Of a stretch of DNA of 64,000 nucleotides, positions 52,806 through 62,757 are shown one piece after another. Position 1 is the first letter of the stretch; every line of letters starts with the position of its first letter. Under the pieces are notes generated by a model. That model saw nothing but the letters and a program-made list of their open reading frames with translations. It had not been told where the DNA came from and searched no databases. Position numbers and translations under genes: made by a program. The DNA comes from an uncultured Clostridia bacterium (GTDB taxonomy: Bacteria; Bacillota; Clostridia; TANB77; CAG-465). The DNA is taken from positions 62,001 through 126,000 of the forward strand of contig CANQYI010000003.1 of NCBI GenBank assembly GCA_947628005.1, written 5' to 3'.

Positions 52806-53866
52806 TTTAGTTCCTCCTGAATTATATTATAAATTTGCTTTAATTTTTTAATGAGTTCATCATCTTTTATTTCATTTAAAATAGTATATCTATCTTTTCT
52901 ACTTTCTTTTGCGTGTTTCCAGCAATTAATAAACTCATCATAACTTAAATTTAAACTTTCTGGTTTTACATCTATTTCATATTTTTTTAGTAAATTTAAT
53001 AGAGTCATATAATCTCTTCCTTGTAAATATGCAGTTACTATTGAACCTAAGGCAACTTGTTTACCATGTAAATTATTTTTCATATATAATCTATCAATAG
53101 TATGACTAAATAGATGTTCTGCACCGGAACAAGGTCTGCTTGTCCCAGCTATATACATTGCAATTCCACTTAAAACTATTGCTTCTGCTAATTGCTTTAT
53201 GAAATCTTTATTTTTAATTTCTACATCTGTTTTAGATATATTATTTATTACATTGAATGCTATATCTGATATAGAAAGAGCAAAGTCATTTATTTGATCT
53301 TTATTATTTTGTTCTGCAAGTTTCCAATCATATATAGCAGTATAATTTGATAAAATATCTCCTATTCCTGCTTTCATTAGTTCAATAGGTGAGTTCATAA
53401 TTATATTAGTATCTACAAATATAGCTACTGGTAATTTAGTTCCTATACTTTTAGTAAACCCATTTTTCATTTTTAATACAGCAATTGGAGAACATAGTCC
53501 ATCATTTGCTAAAGTAGTAGGAACACTAAAAAAGTTCTTTTTACTTATAAAACTAGCAAATTTACAAACATCTTGAACTTTTCCTCCACCAATTCCTAAC
53601 AAAGAATCATAATCTTTAATAAGTAGGTGTTCTCCTATAGATTGAGCTTCACCAAAAGTAGAGTCACTTATTATTTTTTCTTCAACTTCAATATTTTTTT
53701 CTTTTAATTTTTCATATACCTTGATTCCATAATTTTTAAAAATATATTCGTCTGAAACAATTAGAATTTTTTTTATATTTTTAAATTTTTCTAATATAAT
53801 CTCATCTACATTTTCTACAATTCCATCCTCAATTTTACATATTAGAGGTAAAAAATCACTATGCAT
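52802..53866 (-). CDS. Glycerol-1-phosphate dehydrogenase-like (AraM/EgsA) protein
   Basis: GIGGGKVQDVCKFAS, FSVPTTLANDGLCSPIAVL, GIGDILSNYTAIYDWKLA, GTSRPCSGAEHLFSHTID. Confidence 0.85.
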   Translation of the reverse strand: MHSDFLPLICKIEDGIVENVDEIILEKFKNIKKILIVSDEYIFKNYGIKVYEKLKEKNIEVEEKIISDSTFGEAQSIGEHLLIKDYDSLLGIGGGKVQDVCKFASFISKKNFFSVPTTLANDGLCSPIAVLKMKNGFTKSIGTKLPVAIFVDTNIIMNSPIELMKAGIGDILSNYTAIYDWKLAEQNNKDQINDFALSISDIAFNVINNISKTDVEIKNKDFIKQLAEAIVLSGIAMYIAGTSRPCSGAEHLFSHTIDRLYMKNNLHGKQVALGSIVTAYLQGRDYMTLLNLLKKYEIDVKPESLNLSYDEFINCWKHAKESRKDRYTILNEIKDDELIKKLKQIYNIIQEELK

Positions 53867-53880
53867 ATTTAATCTCCATT

Positions 53881-55029
53881 CTATTTTATTAAATTATCTA
53901 TATATTTCCTAGCATTTCCATCATTTTGAACGTACTTTGACGAAAATTCTGCTATTTTGTGCTTTTGGCTTTCAAAATCACAATTTAGTATACTTTCAAG
54001 CAACTCTTCTTGTGTTGCACATATTCCATTAGGTAACTCTTTTTCTATATCAAAGTACATTCCTCGTTTTTGCGTATATTCTTCTAAATCATAAGCATAA
54101 CTGTATATTGGACGTTTTAATATTGAATAATCAAACATTATACTTGAATAATCGGATATTAAAATATCTGAAATTTTCATCAAATCATTAAGATTACTAT
54201 AATCTGACATATTATATATAAATTCATCATTTTTTATTCCAAGCACTTTATTTACCTCATAATGAGCTCTAAATAATACTACATAGTCACTTGATAACTT
54301 ACTTTTCCACATTTCTATATCTATAGGTGGAGCAATAATACATCCATCACCATCTCTTTTATATTCTCTAAATGTTGGGGCATAAAGAATTACTTTTTTA
54401 TCTTTAGGAATATTTAGTTTGTTTCTAATACTTTCTATTTCTTTACTACTAACATTAAATAATTCATCATTTCTAGGTAAACCTACTAAAGCAAAACATT
54501 CTTTAGGATACTCAAAAGCTCTAGAAAATACATATATATCATACTGGCTTTGTGCATACATTACATCTGGCTTTGTTGTGCTAAATCTAAAAGCGGTAAT
54601 AGGTGCATCGATTCCCATTTTTTTAATTGGTGTACCGTGCCATGTATTTATATATATTGTTTTTTTGTTTTTAAATTTCAATCCTCTTTCTACAGAAGAA
54701 TTTGTTATCCAGTATTTAGCCTTTAATGCTATAATAAAATATTTTAAAGTATTACATTTTATCTTTTCTGCTCCACCTATATCAAATTTTTCTGGTTGAT
54801 GAAAAGCCCAATATATTTTATATTTTTTATATTTTTCTTGAGTTTTCATGTATTCAAATATTACTTTTGGACTATCATTATAATTTCTTCCTGCAAAAGA
54901 GTTTATCAAAATAATATTATCATCTACTTTTATAAATAAGCCAATAAACTTAAATATTGTACTAAATACAAAATAATATATTTTATAAATTACTCTATTA
55001 CCTTTTAAAATGTTTTTTATTTTATCCAT
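53881..55029 (-). CDS. CDP-glycerol glycerophosphotransferase (TagF-like), paralog 2
   Basis: INTWHGTPIKKMGIDAPITAF, VLFRAHYEVN, SDYSSIMFDYSI. Confidence 0.92.
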   Translation of the reverse strand: MDKIKNILKGNRVIYKIYYFVFSTIFKFIGLFIKVDDNIILINSFAGRNYNDSPKVIFEYMKTQEKYKKYKIYWAFHQPEKFDIGGAEKIKCNTLKYFIIALKAKYWITNSSVERGLKFKNKKTIYINTWHGTPIKKMGIDAPITAFRFSTTKPDVMYAQSQYDIYVFSRAFEYPKECFALVGLPRNDELFNVSSKEIESIRNKLNIPKDKKVILYAPTFREYKRDGDGCIIAPPIDIEMWKSKLSSDYVVLFRAHYEVNKVLGIKNDEFIYNMSDYSNLNDLMKISDILISDYSSIMFDYSILKRPIYSYAYDLEEYTQKRGMYFDIEKELPNGICATQEELLESILNCDFESQKHKIAEFSSKYVQNDGNARKYIDNLIK

Positions 55030-55083
55030 TGTTATATACTTCTCCCATAATTATATTTACTGCATTATTTTACTTTCATATTT

Positions 55084-56193
55084 TTATAAAATATTGTATA
55101 TCTTTTTCATTTCTTTTAATATATTAGTAAGTGCATATTTACTAGCTTCTTGTTTATTCGTTTCAATATTTAAATTGTCTTTATTTTTATACACTAATTC
55201 AACTGATTTACTAAAATTATTCTTATCATCTAAGTTTACTAGATAACCATTTTTCCCATTTACTACTAAATCTCTGTTTCCTCTACAATCAGTGACAACA
55301 ATAGGTATTCCAGCATACATTGCTTCTAATATATTGACTGGAAGTCCTTCTTGGCGTGATGAAGAAACAGCTACATCAGAAATTTTTAATAAATTTATTA
55401 TATCTTTTCTAAATCCTAAAATATGAATTTGCTTTTCTAAATTTAACTCCTTTATTAGTTGTTCACATTTACCATTCAAGCTGTCTTTTCCTGGTAATAA
55501 TAAGTGCATATCGTTATATTTTTTTAGTGTAAGTTCCAATGCTTCTATTAACCAAATTTGTCTTTTTCTTTCAGACAATTCAGCTGGGTAAATTAAAATA
55601 AAATCATTTTCTTTTAAACCTAATGATTTTCTTAATTTAATTTTTTCTTCTTGTGTCATTTCAAAATTAAATTTTCCTTCATCAATTCCTACACCAGGAA
55701 CATATTGAATATCTTTACATTTCTTGAATTTACTTTTAGCACGCTCATAATCTTCTTTATTTATTGTAATTATTGTATCAGTATATTTAGATAAATATTT
55801 TTCAACAGGATAATAAACCATCCAATTAACAAGAGGTGCTCCACTAAAAAAATGAAAGCCATGAGCTGTATATATAACCCTTGTCCCATTTTTTCTTGCA
55901 TTTTTTGCAGCAATTCTTGTTACTACACTTCCCATAGGTGTATGACAATGTATAATTTCAAATTTTTCTTTATCTATTATATTTTTTAATTGCTTTATTG
56001 CTTTTAAATTATTTATTTTTAAAGGACTTCTTTCAATGCATACTTTATGTTTCACATCACAGTATGGTATTTCTTCATCTCCATTTACTGCAACATGTAC
56101 TTCATAACCATTATCTTTAAAACATTTTAAATAAGGAATATGAAATGCATTTATATGATTTGCTATTGTTGCAACAAATAACACTTTCTTCAT
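55084..56193 (-). CDS. Glycosyltransferase family 4
   Basis: VIYTAHGFHFFSGAP, SSSRQEGLPVNILEAMYAGIPIVVTDCRGNRDLV. Confidence 0.94.
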   Translation of the reverse strand: MKKVLFVATIANHINAFHIPYLKCFKDNGYEVHVAVNGDEEIPYCDVKHKVCIERSPLKINNLKAIKQLKNIIDKEKFEIIHCHTPMGSVVTRIAAKNARKNGTRVIYTAHGFHFFSGAPLVNWMVYYPVEKYLSKYTDTIITINKEDYERAKSKFKKCKDIQYVPGVGIDEGKFNFEMTQEEKIKLRKSLGLKENDFILIYPAELSERKRQIWLIEALELTLKKYNDMHLLLPGKDSLNGKCEQLIKELNLEKQIHILGFRKDIINLLKISDVAVSSSRQEGLPVNILEAMYAGIPIVVTDCRGNRDLVVNGKNGYLVNLDDKNNFSKSVELVYKNKDNLNIETNKQEASKYALTNILKEMKKIYNIL

Positions 56194-56216
56194 TTTTCAC
56201 CTCGATTAATCAAAAT

Positions 56217-56852
56217 TTACAATTTTTTATTAGCGGGAATTCCTACATATTTTCCACTTTCTAAGATATTTTTTACTACAACTGCTCCAGCACCAATTAT
56301 GCAATTACTTGTAATATTAATATTATTTTTTATTGTTGCACCAATTCCTATATGAGTATACTCTCCTATATGAACTGTTCCACCTAACGAAGAATTTGGC
56401 GATATATGAACATAATCTTCAATTATATTGTCATGTTCAACAATAGCACCTGTATTTATAATACAATGTTTACCAATTTTAGTATTTGCATTGATTACAG
56501 CATTTGCCATAACTACTGTTCCTTCCTCAATTTTAGTTTGTATTGAAACAATAGAATTGGGATGAATTAGAGTTATATATGGTAATTTATATTGATTTGC
56601 AATTTTATTTCTTATATAATTATTACCAATAGCTATAATAAATTTAATATTTTTATCTTTTTCATAAAATGTTAAACAGTCTGAAATTTTTCCAATCACA
56701 TTAAATTTTTTATCATTATAATTTATAATATTTGTATTTATTGCTAAACTATCGTCTAAGAAGCCTATTAAAGTATTTCCACTTTTTATAACAATATCTG
56801 CAATGACTTTAGAATGTCCTCCTGCACCTATTATAATTATTTTATGACACAT
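56217..56852 (-). CDS. PglD/NeuD-family acetyltransferase
   Basis: IIIGAGGHSKVIADI, hexapeptide repeats, GIPANK. Confidence 0.92.
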   Translation of the reverse strand: MCHKIIIIGAGGHSKVIADIVIKSGNTLIGFLDDSLAINTNIINYNDKKFNVIGKISDCLTFYEKDKNIKFIIAIGNNYIRNKIANQYKLPYITLIHPNSIVSIQTKIEEGTVVMANAVINANTKIGKHCIINTGAIVEHDNIIEDYVHISPNSSLGGTVHIGEYTHIGIGATIKNNINITSNCIIGAGAVVVKNILESGKYVGIPANKKL

Positions 56853-56918
56853 TTATTTTTTCCTCCCACTATTATCAAGTTTATATCACTTACTTGTTTA
56901 AAACCTATTAGTATAAAC

Positions 56919-57569
56919 TTACATCATATCTACAGTTTGTGTCCTTTCTTCTTGTATCTCCTCTACATCATTACCCAAAAAGTAATCAGCTGTAACAAAT
57001 CCTTCTTGTGAAATTCCTTCCCTTTTAAATAAAATCTTTATAGTATTAAAAAAAATTTTTACATCTTTTAGAAAAGATACATTTCTAGAATATTCTACAT
57101 CTAACTTAAATTTTTCTTGCCATGATAATAGATTTCTTCCACTACATTGAGCAAGTCCAGTTATACCAGGTCGAACATCATGTCTATGTCTTTGTTCTTC
57201 ATTATATCTTTCTAAATATTCAACTAGTAAAGGACGAGGCCCTATTAAAGACATATCACCTTTTAATACGTTAAATAATTGTGGTAATTCATCTAAAGAC
57301 AAGCTTCTTAAAGTTTTTCCAAATTTAGTTAATCTTTTTGAATCGGGCAGTAATTTACCAGATTCATCTTTTTCATCAGTCATACTTCTAAATTTATATA
57401 ATGTAAAGATTTTTTCATCTTTACCTAATCTTTCCTGTTTAAATATAACTGGACTTCCAAGTATTATTCTAACTAATATAGCAGTTATAAGCATAATTGG
57501 CGAAAGTATAATAAGTACAAATAAAGATATTATAACATCAAATAATCTTTTTATATATTTTCTATACAT
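56919..57569 (-). CDS. Initiating polyprenyl-phosphate sugar transferase (PglC/EpsL type)
   Basis: [63 protein letters not shown]. Confidence 0.95.
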   Translation of the reverse strand: MYRKYIKRLFDVIISLFVLIILSPIMLITAILVRIILGSPVIFKQERLGKDEKIFTLYKFRSMTDEKDESGKLLPDSKRLTKFGKTLRSLSLDELPQLFNVLKGDMSLIGPRPLLVEYLERYNEEQRHRHDVRPGITGLAQCSGRNLLSWQEKFKLDVEYSRNVSFLKDVKIFFNTIKILFKREGISQEGFVTADYFLGNDVEEIQEERTQTVDMM

Positions 57570-57587
57570 AAAGCAAAACCCCTATTA

Positions 57588-58712
57588 CTAAAATAAATTT
57601 TTAATTATCTTTATTACTCTTTCTTGTTCTTCTTTTGTCATTTTGGTATCAGAAGGTAGACATATTCCTCTTTCAAATAAATCTTCTGATACTGCATTAT
57701 CTTTTACTTTTATAAAATCATATTTTTCAAAAATAGGTTGCATATGCATTGGTTTCCAAACATGTCTTGATTCAATATTTTCTTTTTCTAAAGCTTCTAT
57801 TATGTCTATAGGCTTAACTTTAGAGTTTGGATTTAAAGTAATAACTGATAACCAGTGATTACTTCTTACATTTTCTTGTTCTGGTATCATTTCAATATCT
57901 GTAATACCTTTAAAGGCTTCCTTATAATTATCGTATATTTTTTGTTTCTTTGAAATTCTATCATTTAAAACTTTTAATTGTCCTCTACCTATTCCTGCAA
58001 CTATATTACTCATTCTATAGTTGTATCCTATTTCTGAATGTTGATAGTATCTTGCCTTATCTCTTGCTTGCGTAGACCAAAATCTAACTTTTTTTATTTT
58101 TTCTTCATCATTTGATACAAGCATTCCTCCACCACTAGTTGTTATAATTTTATTACCATTAAATGAGTATATTCCATATTTTCCAAAAGTTCCTGTATGT
58201 TTTCCTTTATAAGTTGTTCCTAAACTTTCGGCAGCATCTTCTACCAATGGTACATTATATTCATTGCATATTTTAATTATTTCATCCATGTTAGCAGAAT
58301 TTCCATATAAATGCACAACTATAACAGCTTTCACATTTGGATATTTTTCAAATGCTTTTCTTAAAGCTACTGGATCCATATTCCATGTTTGATAATCACT
58401 ATCAATAAATACAGGAGTAGCCTTCTCATATAAAATTGGATTTACTGTAGCTGAAAAAGTTAAATCTTGGCAAAATATTATATCATTTTCTTTTATTTCT
58501 AAAGCTTTTAAAGCCATATGTATTGCTGCTGTTCCAGCAGATAAAGCTGCTGCACTTTTTACATTTACATATTCTGATATTTCTTTTTCAAAATTATCTA
58601 CATTTTCACCTAAAGGTGCTATCCAATTTTTATCAAATGCATCTTTTACAAACTCTCTTTCATAACCTTCATCTGACATATGTGGAGATGCTAAAAATAT
58701 TTTTTTACCCAT
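57588..58712 (-). CDS. DegT/DnrJ/EryC1 aminotransferase (PglE-like)
   Basis: IFLASPHMSDEGYE, VEDAAESLGTTYKGKHTGTFG, SFNGNKIITTSGGG. Confidence 0.94.
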   Translation of the reverse strand: MGKKIFLASPHMSDEGYEREFVKDAFDKNWIAPLGENVDNFEKEISEYVNVKSAAALSAGTAAIHMALKALEIKENDIIFCQDLTFSATVNPILYEKATPVFIDSDYQTWNMDPVALRKAFEKYPNVKAVIVVHLYGNSANMDEIIKICNEYNVPLVEDAAESLGTTYKGKHTGTFGKYGIYSFNGNKIITTSGGGMLVSNDEEKIKKVRFWSTQARDKARYYQHSEIGYNYRMSNIVAGIGRGQLKVLNDRISKKQKIYDNYKEAFKGITDIEMIPEQENVRSNHWLSVITLNPNSKVKPIDIIEALEKENIESRHVWKPMHMQPIFEKYDFIKVKDNAVSEDLFERGICLPSDTKMTKEEQERVIKIIKNLF

Positions 58713-60612
58713 TATTTCTACCTTCCTTAATTTTATTAACTTCAAAATTTTCTTTGTATGTAGGAACTACTCTCCTTATACTTTCTTTTACATCACTAAG
58801 ATTAGCTTTTTCTTTATCTAGTAACTTTCTTAATACTTCTAATTTTTCTTTTATTTGGTTTTGAGTAATATCAGATGGTTGTTCAATATATATTTTTTCA
58901 TGCTTTGTTTTTTCTAATGTGTCATCTGACATTAAAAGTTCCTCATAAAGTTTTTCACCTGGTCTTAGCCCACAAAATTCTATTTTTATATCAACATCTG
59001 GCTCTAGTCCTGCAAGTTTAATTAAATTTTTTGCTAAATCATATATTTTTACTGGCTTACCCATATCTAAAACAAATATCTCTCCACCTTTTGCAAAAGT
59101 CATAGCTTGTAAAACAAGAGAAACAGCTTCAGGTATAGTCATAAAAAATCTAGTTATTTCTTTATGTGTTACAGTAACAGGTCCACCTTTTGCTATTTGT
59201 TTCTTAAATAAAGGTACTACTGAGCCATTACTTCCTAATACATTACCAAATCTAACGGCTGCATATTCAGTTTTACTTACCTTATCTTTAGCTTGTACCA
59301 TCATTTCACATATTCTCTTAGTAGCTCCCATTATATTTGTTGGATTTACTGCCTTATCTGTTGATATTTGTATATATTTTTTTACATTATATTTATCACT
59401 AACTTCTATTAAATTATGTGTTCCAAATACATTATTTTTTATAGCTTCTAAAGGACTACCTTCCATAAGTGGAACATGTTTATGAGCTGCAGCATGAAAT
59501 ACTAAATATGGTCTATATTTTTCAAAAACTAATTCCAAACTTTTTTTATCTCTTATGCTAGCAATTACAGGAATTATTTCAATATTTTTATAATCTGATT
59601 TAAGCTCTAATTCTATATCGTATAAACTATTTTCATAAATATCTAATATTATAAGTTTTTGAGGCTCGTAATTTGCTATTTGTCTGCATAGTTCAGATCC
59701 TATTGAGCCACCGCCACCTGTTACCAAAATAACTTTATCTTTAATTAAGCTAGAAATATTCCTGTTATCTAGTATTATTGGATCTCTACACAAAACATCT
59801 TCAAGATTGATATCCCTTAAATTTTCTATTACATTCTTACCTTTTATTAATTGTTCTGTACTAGGCAAGATTTTTATTTTGGCTCCTGTATTTTGGCATA
59901 TCTCTAATATTTCTTTTTTATCATCTGGTAATACATTAGTTATTGTAAAAAATATAGTATTAACATTATTTTTTTTGCATATTTCTTCTATTTTTGTTCT
60001 ATCTCCTATTATTCTAACCCCTGAAATAGAATATCCCAATTTATCTACATTATCGTCTATAATTCCAACAATATTATATTCATTTTCTAATCTATTTTTA
60101 ATAATTTTTATAATATCTCTTGCTGGAACTCCTGCGCCAATAATTAATAAATTTTTTATATTGTTACTTTGGTTTAAACTCTTTGGTTTCAAATCCCAAT
60201 TTCTACTTAATATAAATCTAATACATAAACGATAGCTTACTAAAAAGAATGAAGCAAGTATTGCAACTAAAATTAAAGCTTTTACAGACATATATGATAT
60301 ACTAAATATTTGCATAAGCGAACTTTGAAGTAAAAATGAACAGAAACAAGCAAATATATATATTAAATAGTCATACCCATTTTCATATCTTATAATATTT
60401 CTATACACATCAAAAATTACTAGTACTATTTCATATATAACAACACCAATTGCAGCAGCTTTTATTGTCATTATAAAAATTTCCATATTAAAATACTGAT
60501 TCATTATATACTGTGATGCTATATGTGAAAACAAAATCATTACAATATCACAAAAAAACATTATAAACATTTTATTTTTTTTCATCTTTAATAATAAACT
60601 CAATTTTATCAC
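58705..60612 (-). CDS. Membrane-bound UDP-sugar 4,6-dehydratase (PglF/CapD-like)
   Basis: N-terminal TM region; VTGGGGSIGSELCRQI, YIQISTDKAVNPTNIMGATKR, GEIFVLDMGKPVKI, GLRPGEKLYEELL. Confidence 0.95.
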   Translation of the reverse strand: MIKLSLLLKMKKNKMFIMFFCDIVMILFSHIASQYIMNQYFNMEIFIMTIKAAAIGVVIYEIVLVIFDVYRNIIRYENGYDYLIYIFACFCSFLLQSSLMQIFSISYMSVKALILVAILASFFLVSYRLCIRFILSRNWDLKPKSLNQSNNIKNLLIIGAGVPARDIIKIIKNRLENEYNIVGIIDDNVDKLGYSISGVRIIGDRTKIEEICKKNNVNTIFFTITNVLPDDKKEILEICQNTGAKIKILPSTEQLIKGKNVIENLRDINLEDVLCRDPIILDNRNISSLIKDKVILVTGGGGSIGSELCRQIANYEPQKLIILDIYENSLYDIELELKSDYKNIEIIPVIASIRDKKSLELVFEKYRPYLVFHAAAHKHVPLMEGSPLEAIKNNVFGTHNLIEVSDKYNVKKYIQISTDKAVNPTNIMGATKRICEMMVQAKDKVSKTEYAAVRFGNVLGSNGSVVPLFKKQIAKGGPVTVTHKEITRFFMTIPEAVSLVLQAMTFAKGGEIFVLDMGKPVKIYDLAKNLIKLAGLEPDVDIKIEFCGLRPGEKLYEELLMSDDTLEKTKHEKIYIEQPSDITQNQIKEKLEVLRKLLDKEKANLSDVKESIRRVVPTYKENFEVNKIKEGRNNG

Positions 60613-60721
60613 CCTTTTCTGTTTAGGTAAATTATACTAAAAAATTGCATAAAAGTCAATATTTATGTAAAATTAAATGTTATTTTTTATTTATTTTTGT
60701 CAAATTATTTTATAGCATTAA

Positions 60722-60750
60722 AAAATTGAGATAAAAAAATCTCAACTAAG
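60722..60750 (-). terminator. Intrinsic terminator
   Basis: TTGAGATaaaaaaATCTCAA. Confidence 0.55.
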
Positions 60751-60784
60751 TTAATATAAATAAGCCAATTTAATTTCTAAAATA

Positions 60785-61225
60785 TCAATTTGAACTTTTT
60801 TCCTTATTAAAAGTCAAAATAGCTAAATATACAATACATCCAAACACTGCACCTAAAACATCTATCATTACATCTGTAACCATACATGCTCTGCCTGGTA
60901 CAAAATATTGATGTATCTCATCTGTAATTGCATAAATAGTACATACTAATAAGGAATATAAAAAAGACTTAGTATTTTTTATATTATAAGCCTTGAATAA
61001 ATTAATATATATAACTCCACCAATCAAGTAAATTGTAAAATGAGCTAGTTTTCTAATTACCGTATGAAGAGTATCTGCTTGTCCACTAAGACTTGGGAAA
61101 ATATTTAAAATAATATTTACAATACTACCACTAGTATTACTTGAGCTCTCCCCTACTTGACTAGAAAAGTAAAATACAATAATCATCCAAATTATTCCTA
61201 ATACAAAAAATATCTTTTTCTTCAT
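60785..61225 (-). CDS. VanZ-like family protein
   Basis: KLAHFTIYLIGGVIY, AITDEIHQYFVPGRACMVTDVMIDVLGA. Confidence 0.92.
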   Translation of the reverse strand: MKKKIFFVLGIIWMIIVFYFSSQVGESSSNTSGSIVNIILNIFPSLSGQADTLHTVIRKLAHFTIYLIGGVIYINLFKAYNIKNTKSFLYSLLVCTIYAITDEIHQYFVPGRACMVTDVMIDVLGAVFGCIVYLAILTFNKEKSSN

Positions 61226-61359
61226 TTTTACTCCTAATAAGCAATATAATTATACAATAATTTATAAAGAAATGCAACACTTTTTATGTAAATTTATAAT
61301 ATTTTATAATATTTAAAATATAAAATATTAAATTTTTAAAATTTACATATATAAAAAAA

Positions 61360-61386
61360 AATAGTAGGCTACTAACCTACTACTTA
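61360..61386 (-). terminator. Intrinsic terminator at nrdR 3' end
   Basis: TAGTAGGctactaaCCTACTA. Confidence 0.6.
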
Positions 61387-61829
61387 AAAAGTTTATTTAA
61401 TTCTTTTTTAAACTCATTTATATCTTTAAACTCTCGATATACTGATGCAAATCTAACATAAGCAATTTTATCAATATTTTTTAATTTTTCAATTACCATA
61501 TCTCCAAGTTCTGAAGATTTAACTTCCTTTTCCATAGAATTATTTAGCTCAGTTTCTATTTCATCTACTAATTTTTCAATAGTTTCAACAGATACAGGCC
61601 TCTTTTCACACGCTCTTAGCATACCATTGATTATTTTATTTCTATCAAATGGCTGTCTTAATCCATTCTTCTTTATTATTACAATTGGAGTATATTCTAT
61701 TTTTTCATATGTTGTAAACCTTGCTTTGCAATTTAAGCATTCTCTTCTTCTTCTTATTGTATTAGATTCATTAACATTTCTAGAATCTACTACTTTACTT
61801 TCTTCACATCCACATTTTAAGCAATACAA
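61380..61829 (-). CDS. nrdR: Transcriptional repressor NrdR
   Basis: [12 protein letters not shown]...[20 protein letters not shown]-cone. Confidence 0.96.
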   Translation of the reverse strand: MYCLKCGCEESKVVDSRNVNESNTIRRRRECLNCKARFTTYEKIEYTPIVIIKKNGLRQPFDRNKIINGMLRACEKRPVSVETIEKLVDEIETELNNSMEKEVKSSELGDMVIEKLKNIDKIAYVRFASVYREFKDINEFKKELNKLFK

Positions 61830-61851
61830 AAATAATACCTCCTTATTATTA

Positions 61852-62406
61852 CTAAAATTCGTGCAACTTTATATTTCCTGTCTCTAAGCTTTCTTTGCAT
61901 TCAATAGCCCTTTGATTTGTACTTCCTCTAAAAATAGTGTTTTCATTTTTTAAACTTTCTACAAATCTTCCATCCATAAGTATATCAGTATTATTTAAAA
62001 GATCCAAATAACCATTTTGTTCATTTGCATTACTTACTAAATTTTCAAATTTATAACCTGTATATACCATAAAATCATATGGCTTTTCAGATTTTAAATC
62101 ATCAATAAGTTTGTTTACCACTTTCGCCTGTTCAAATGGCTCCCCTCCACTTATTGTAACACCTCTAATAAGCGGATTTTTTTTGATATCATTTTCTAAA
62201 TCTTTTATACTTACAAGTTTACCGGCACTATAATCATGCGTTTCTGGATTATGACATCCTGGGCAATGATGTGGACATCCCTGTGTAAAAACTACATATC
62301 TTATACCAGGGCCATCAACTATTGATTCCCTTTGTACACCAGCAATTCTTAACATATCATCATTACACTTATAGCACTGTTTTTGATTTTCTTCCATATC
62401 ATTCAC
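61852..62406 (-). CDS. nrdG: Anaerobic RNR-activating radical SAM protein NrdG
   Basis: [36 protein letters not shown]. Confidence 0.95.
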   Translation of the reverse strand: MNDMEENQKQCYKCNDDMLRIAGVQRESIVDGPGIRYVVFTQGCPHHCPGCHNPETHDYSAGKLVSIKDLENDIKKNPLIRGVTISGGEPFEQAKVVNKLIDDLKSEKPYDFMVYTGYKFENLVSNANEQNGYLDLLNNTDILMDGRFVESLKNENTIFRGSTNQRAIECKESLETGNIKLHEF

Positions 62407-62434
62407 CCTCTAAATACAAGTTATGAATAAAGTA

Positions 62435-62725
62435 TTAGTTTTTAGCACAAGAACATGGTTCCATTTGAAAATGTTTTACTCTATCTTTTACTTCTGCTTT
62501 TTTAGCATCATTAAATCTATCAACTGTTCCTACTAGATAACCAGTTATTCTTCTTATTCTTTCAAATGGCACTTTTTCAAAAGTATATTTCATATCTACT
62601 TCATCACCATCTATTGCCAAATCTAAAGTTGCAATTGTTTCCTCAGGGAACTTGTCCTGTAAATAATCTACATAAGCATTTATTTCCTCTTGTTTCATTT
62701 CTCCACCTGTTACATTTATTTTCAT
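62435..62725 (-). CDS. Small free-standing glycyl-radical-loop protein (NrdD C-terminal-like)
   Basis: Contains FERIRRITGYLVGTVDRFNDAKKAEVKDRVKHF, identical to the NrdD C-terminus; AGGAGG RBS before MKINVTGG. Confidence 0.85.
   Translation of the reverse strand: MKINVTGGEMKQEEINAYVDYLQDKFPEETIATLDLAIDGDEVDMKYTFEKVPFERIRRITGYLVGTVDRFNDAKKAEVKDRVKHFQMEPCSCAKN
62468..62566 (-). repeat. 99-bp direct repeat, copy 1 (glycyl-radical-loop coding)
   Basis: 97/99 nt identical to 62776-62874. Confidence 0.95.
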
Positions 62726-62757
62726 ATAAATCAACCTCCTAAAATTTTATATAAAAA

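Noticed and set aside
62435-62734. Small ORF as merely a frameshifted 3' fragment of nrdD
   Set aside because: nrdD has its own complete C-terminus, and the small ORF has its own RBS, start, distinct 50-aa N-terminus and CSC tail.
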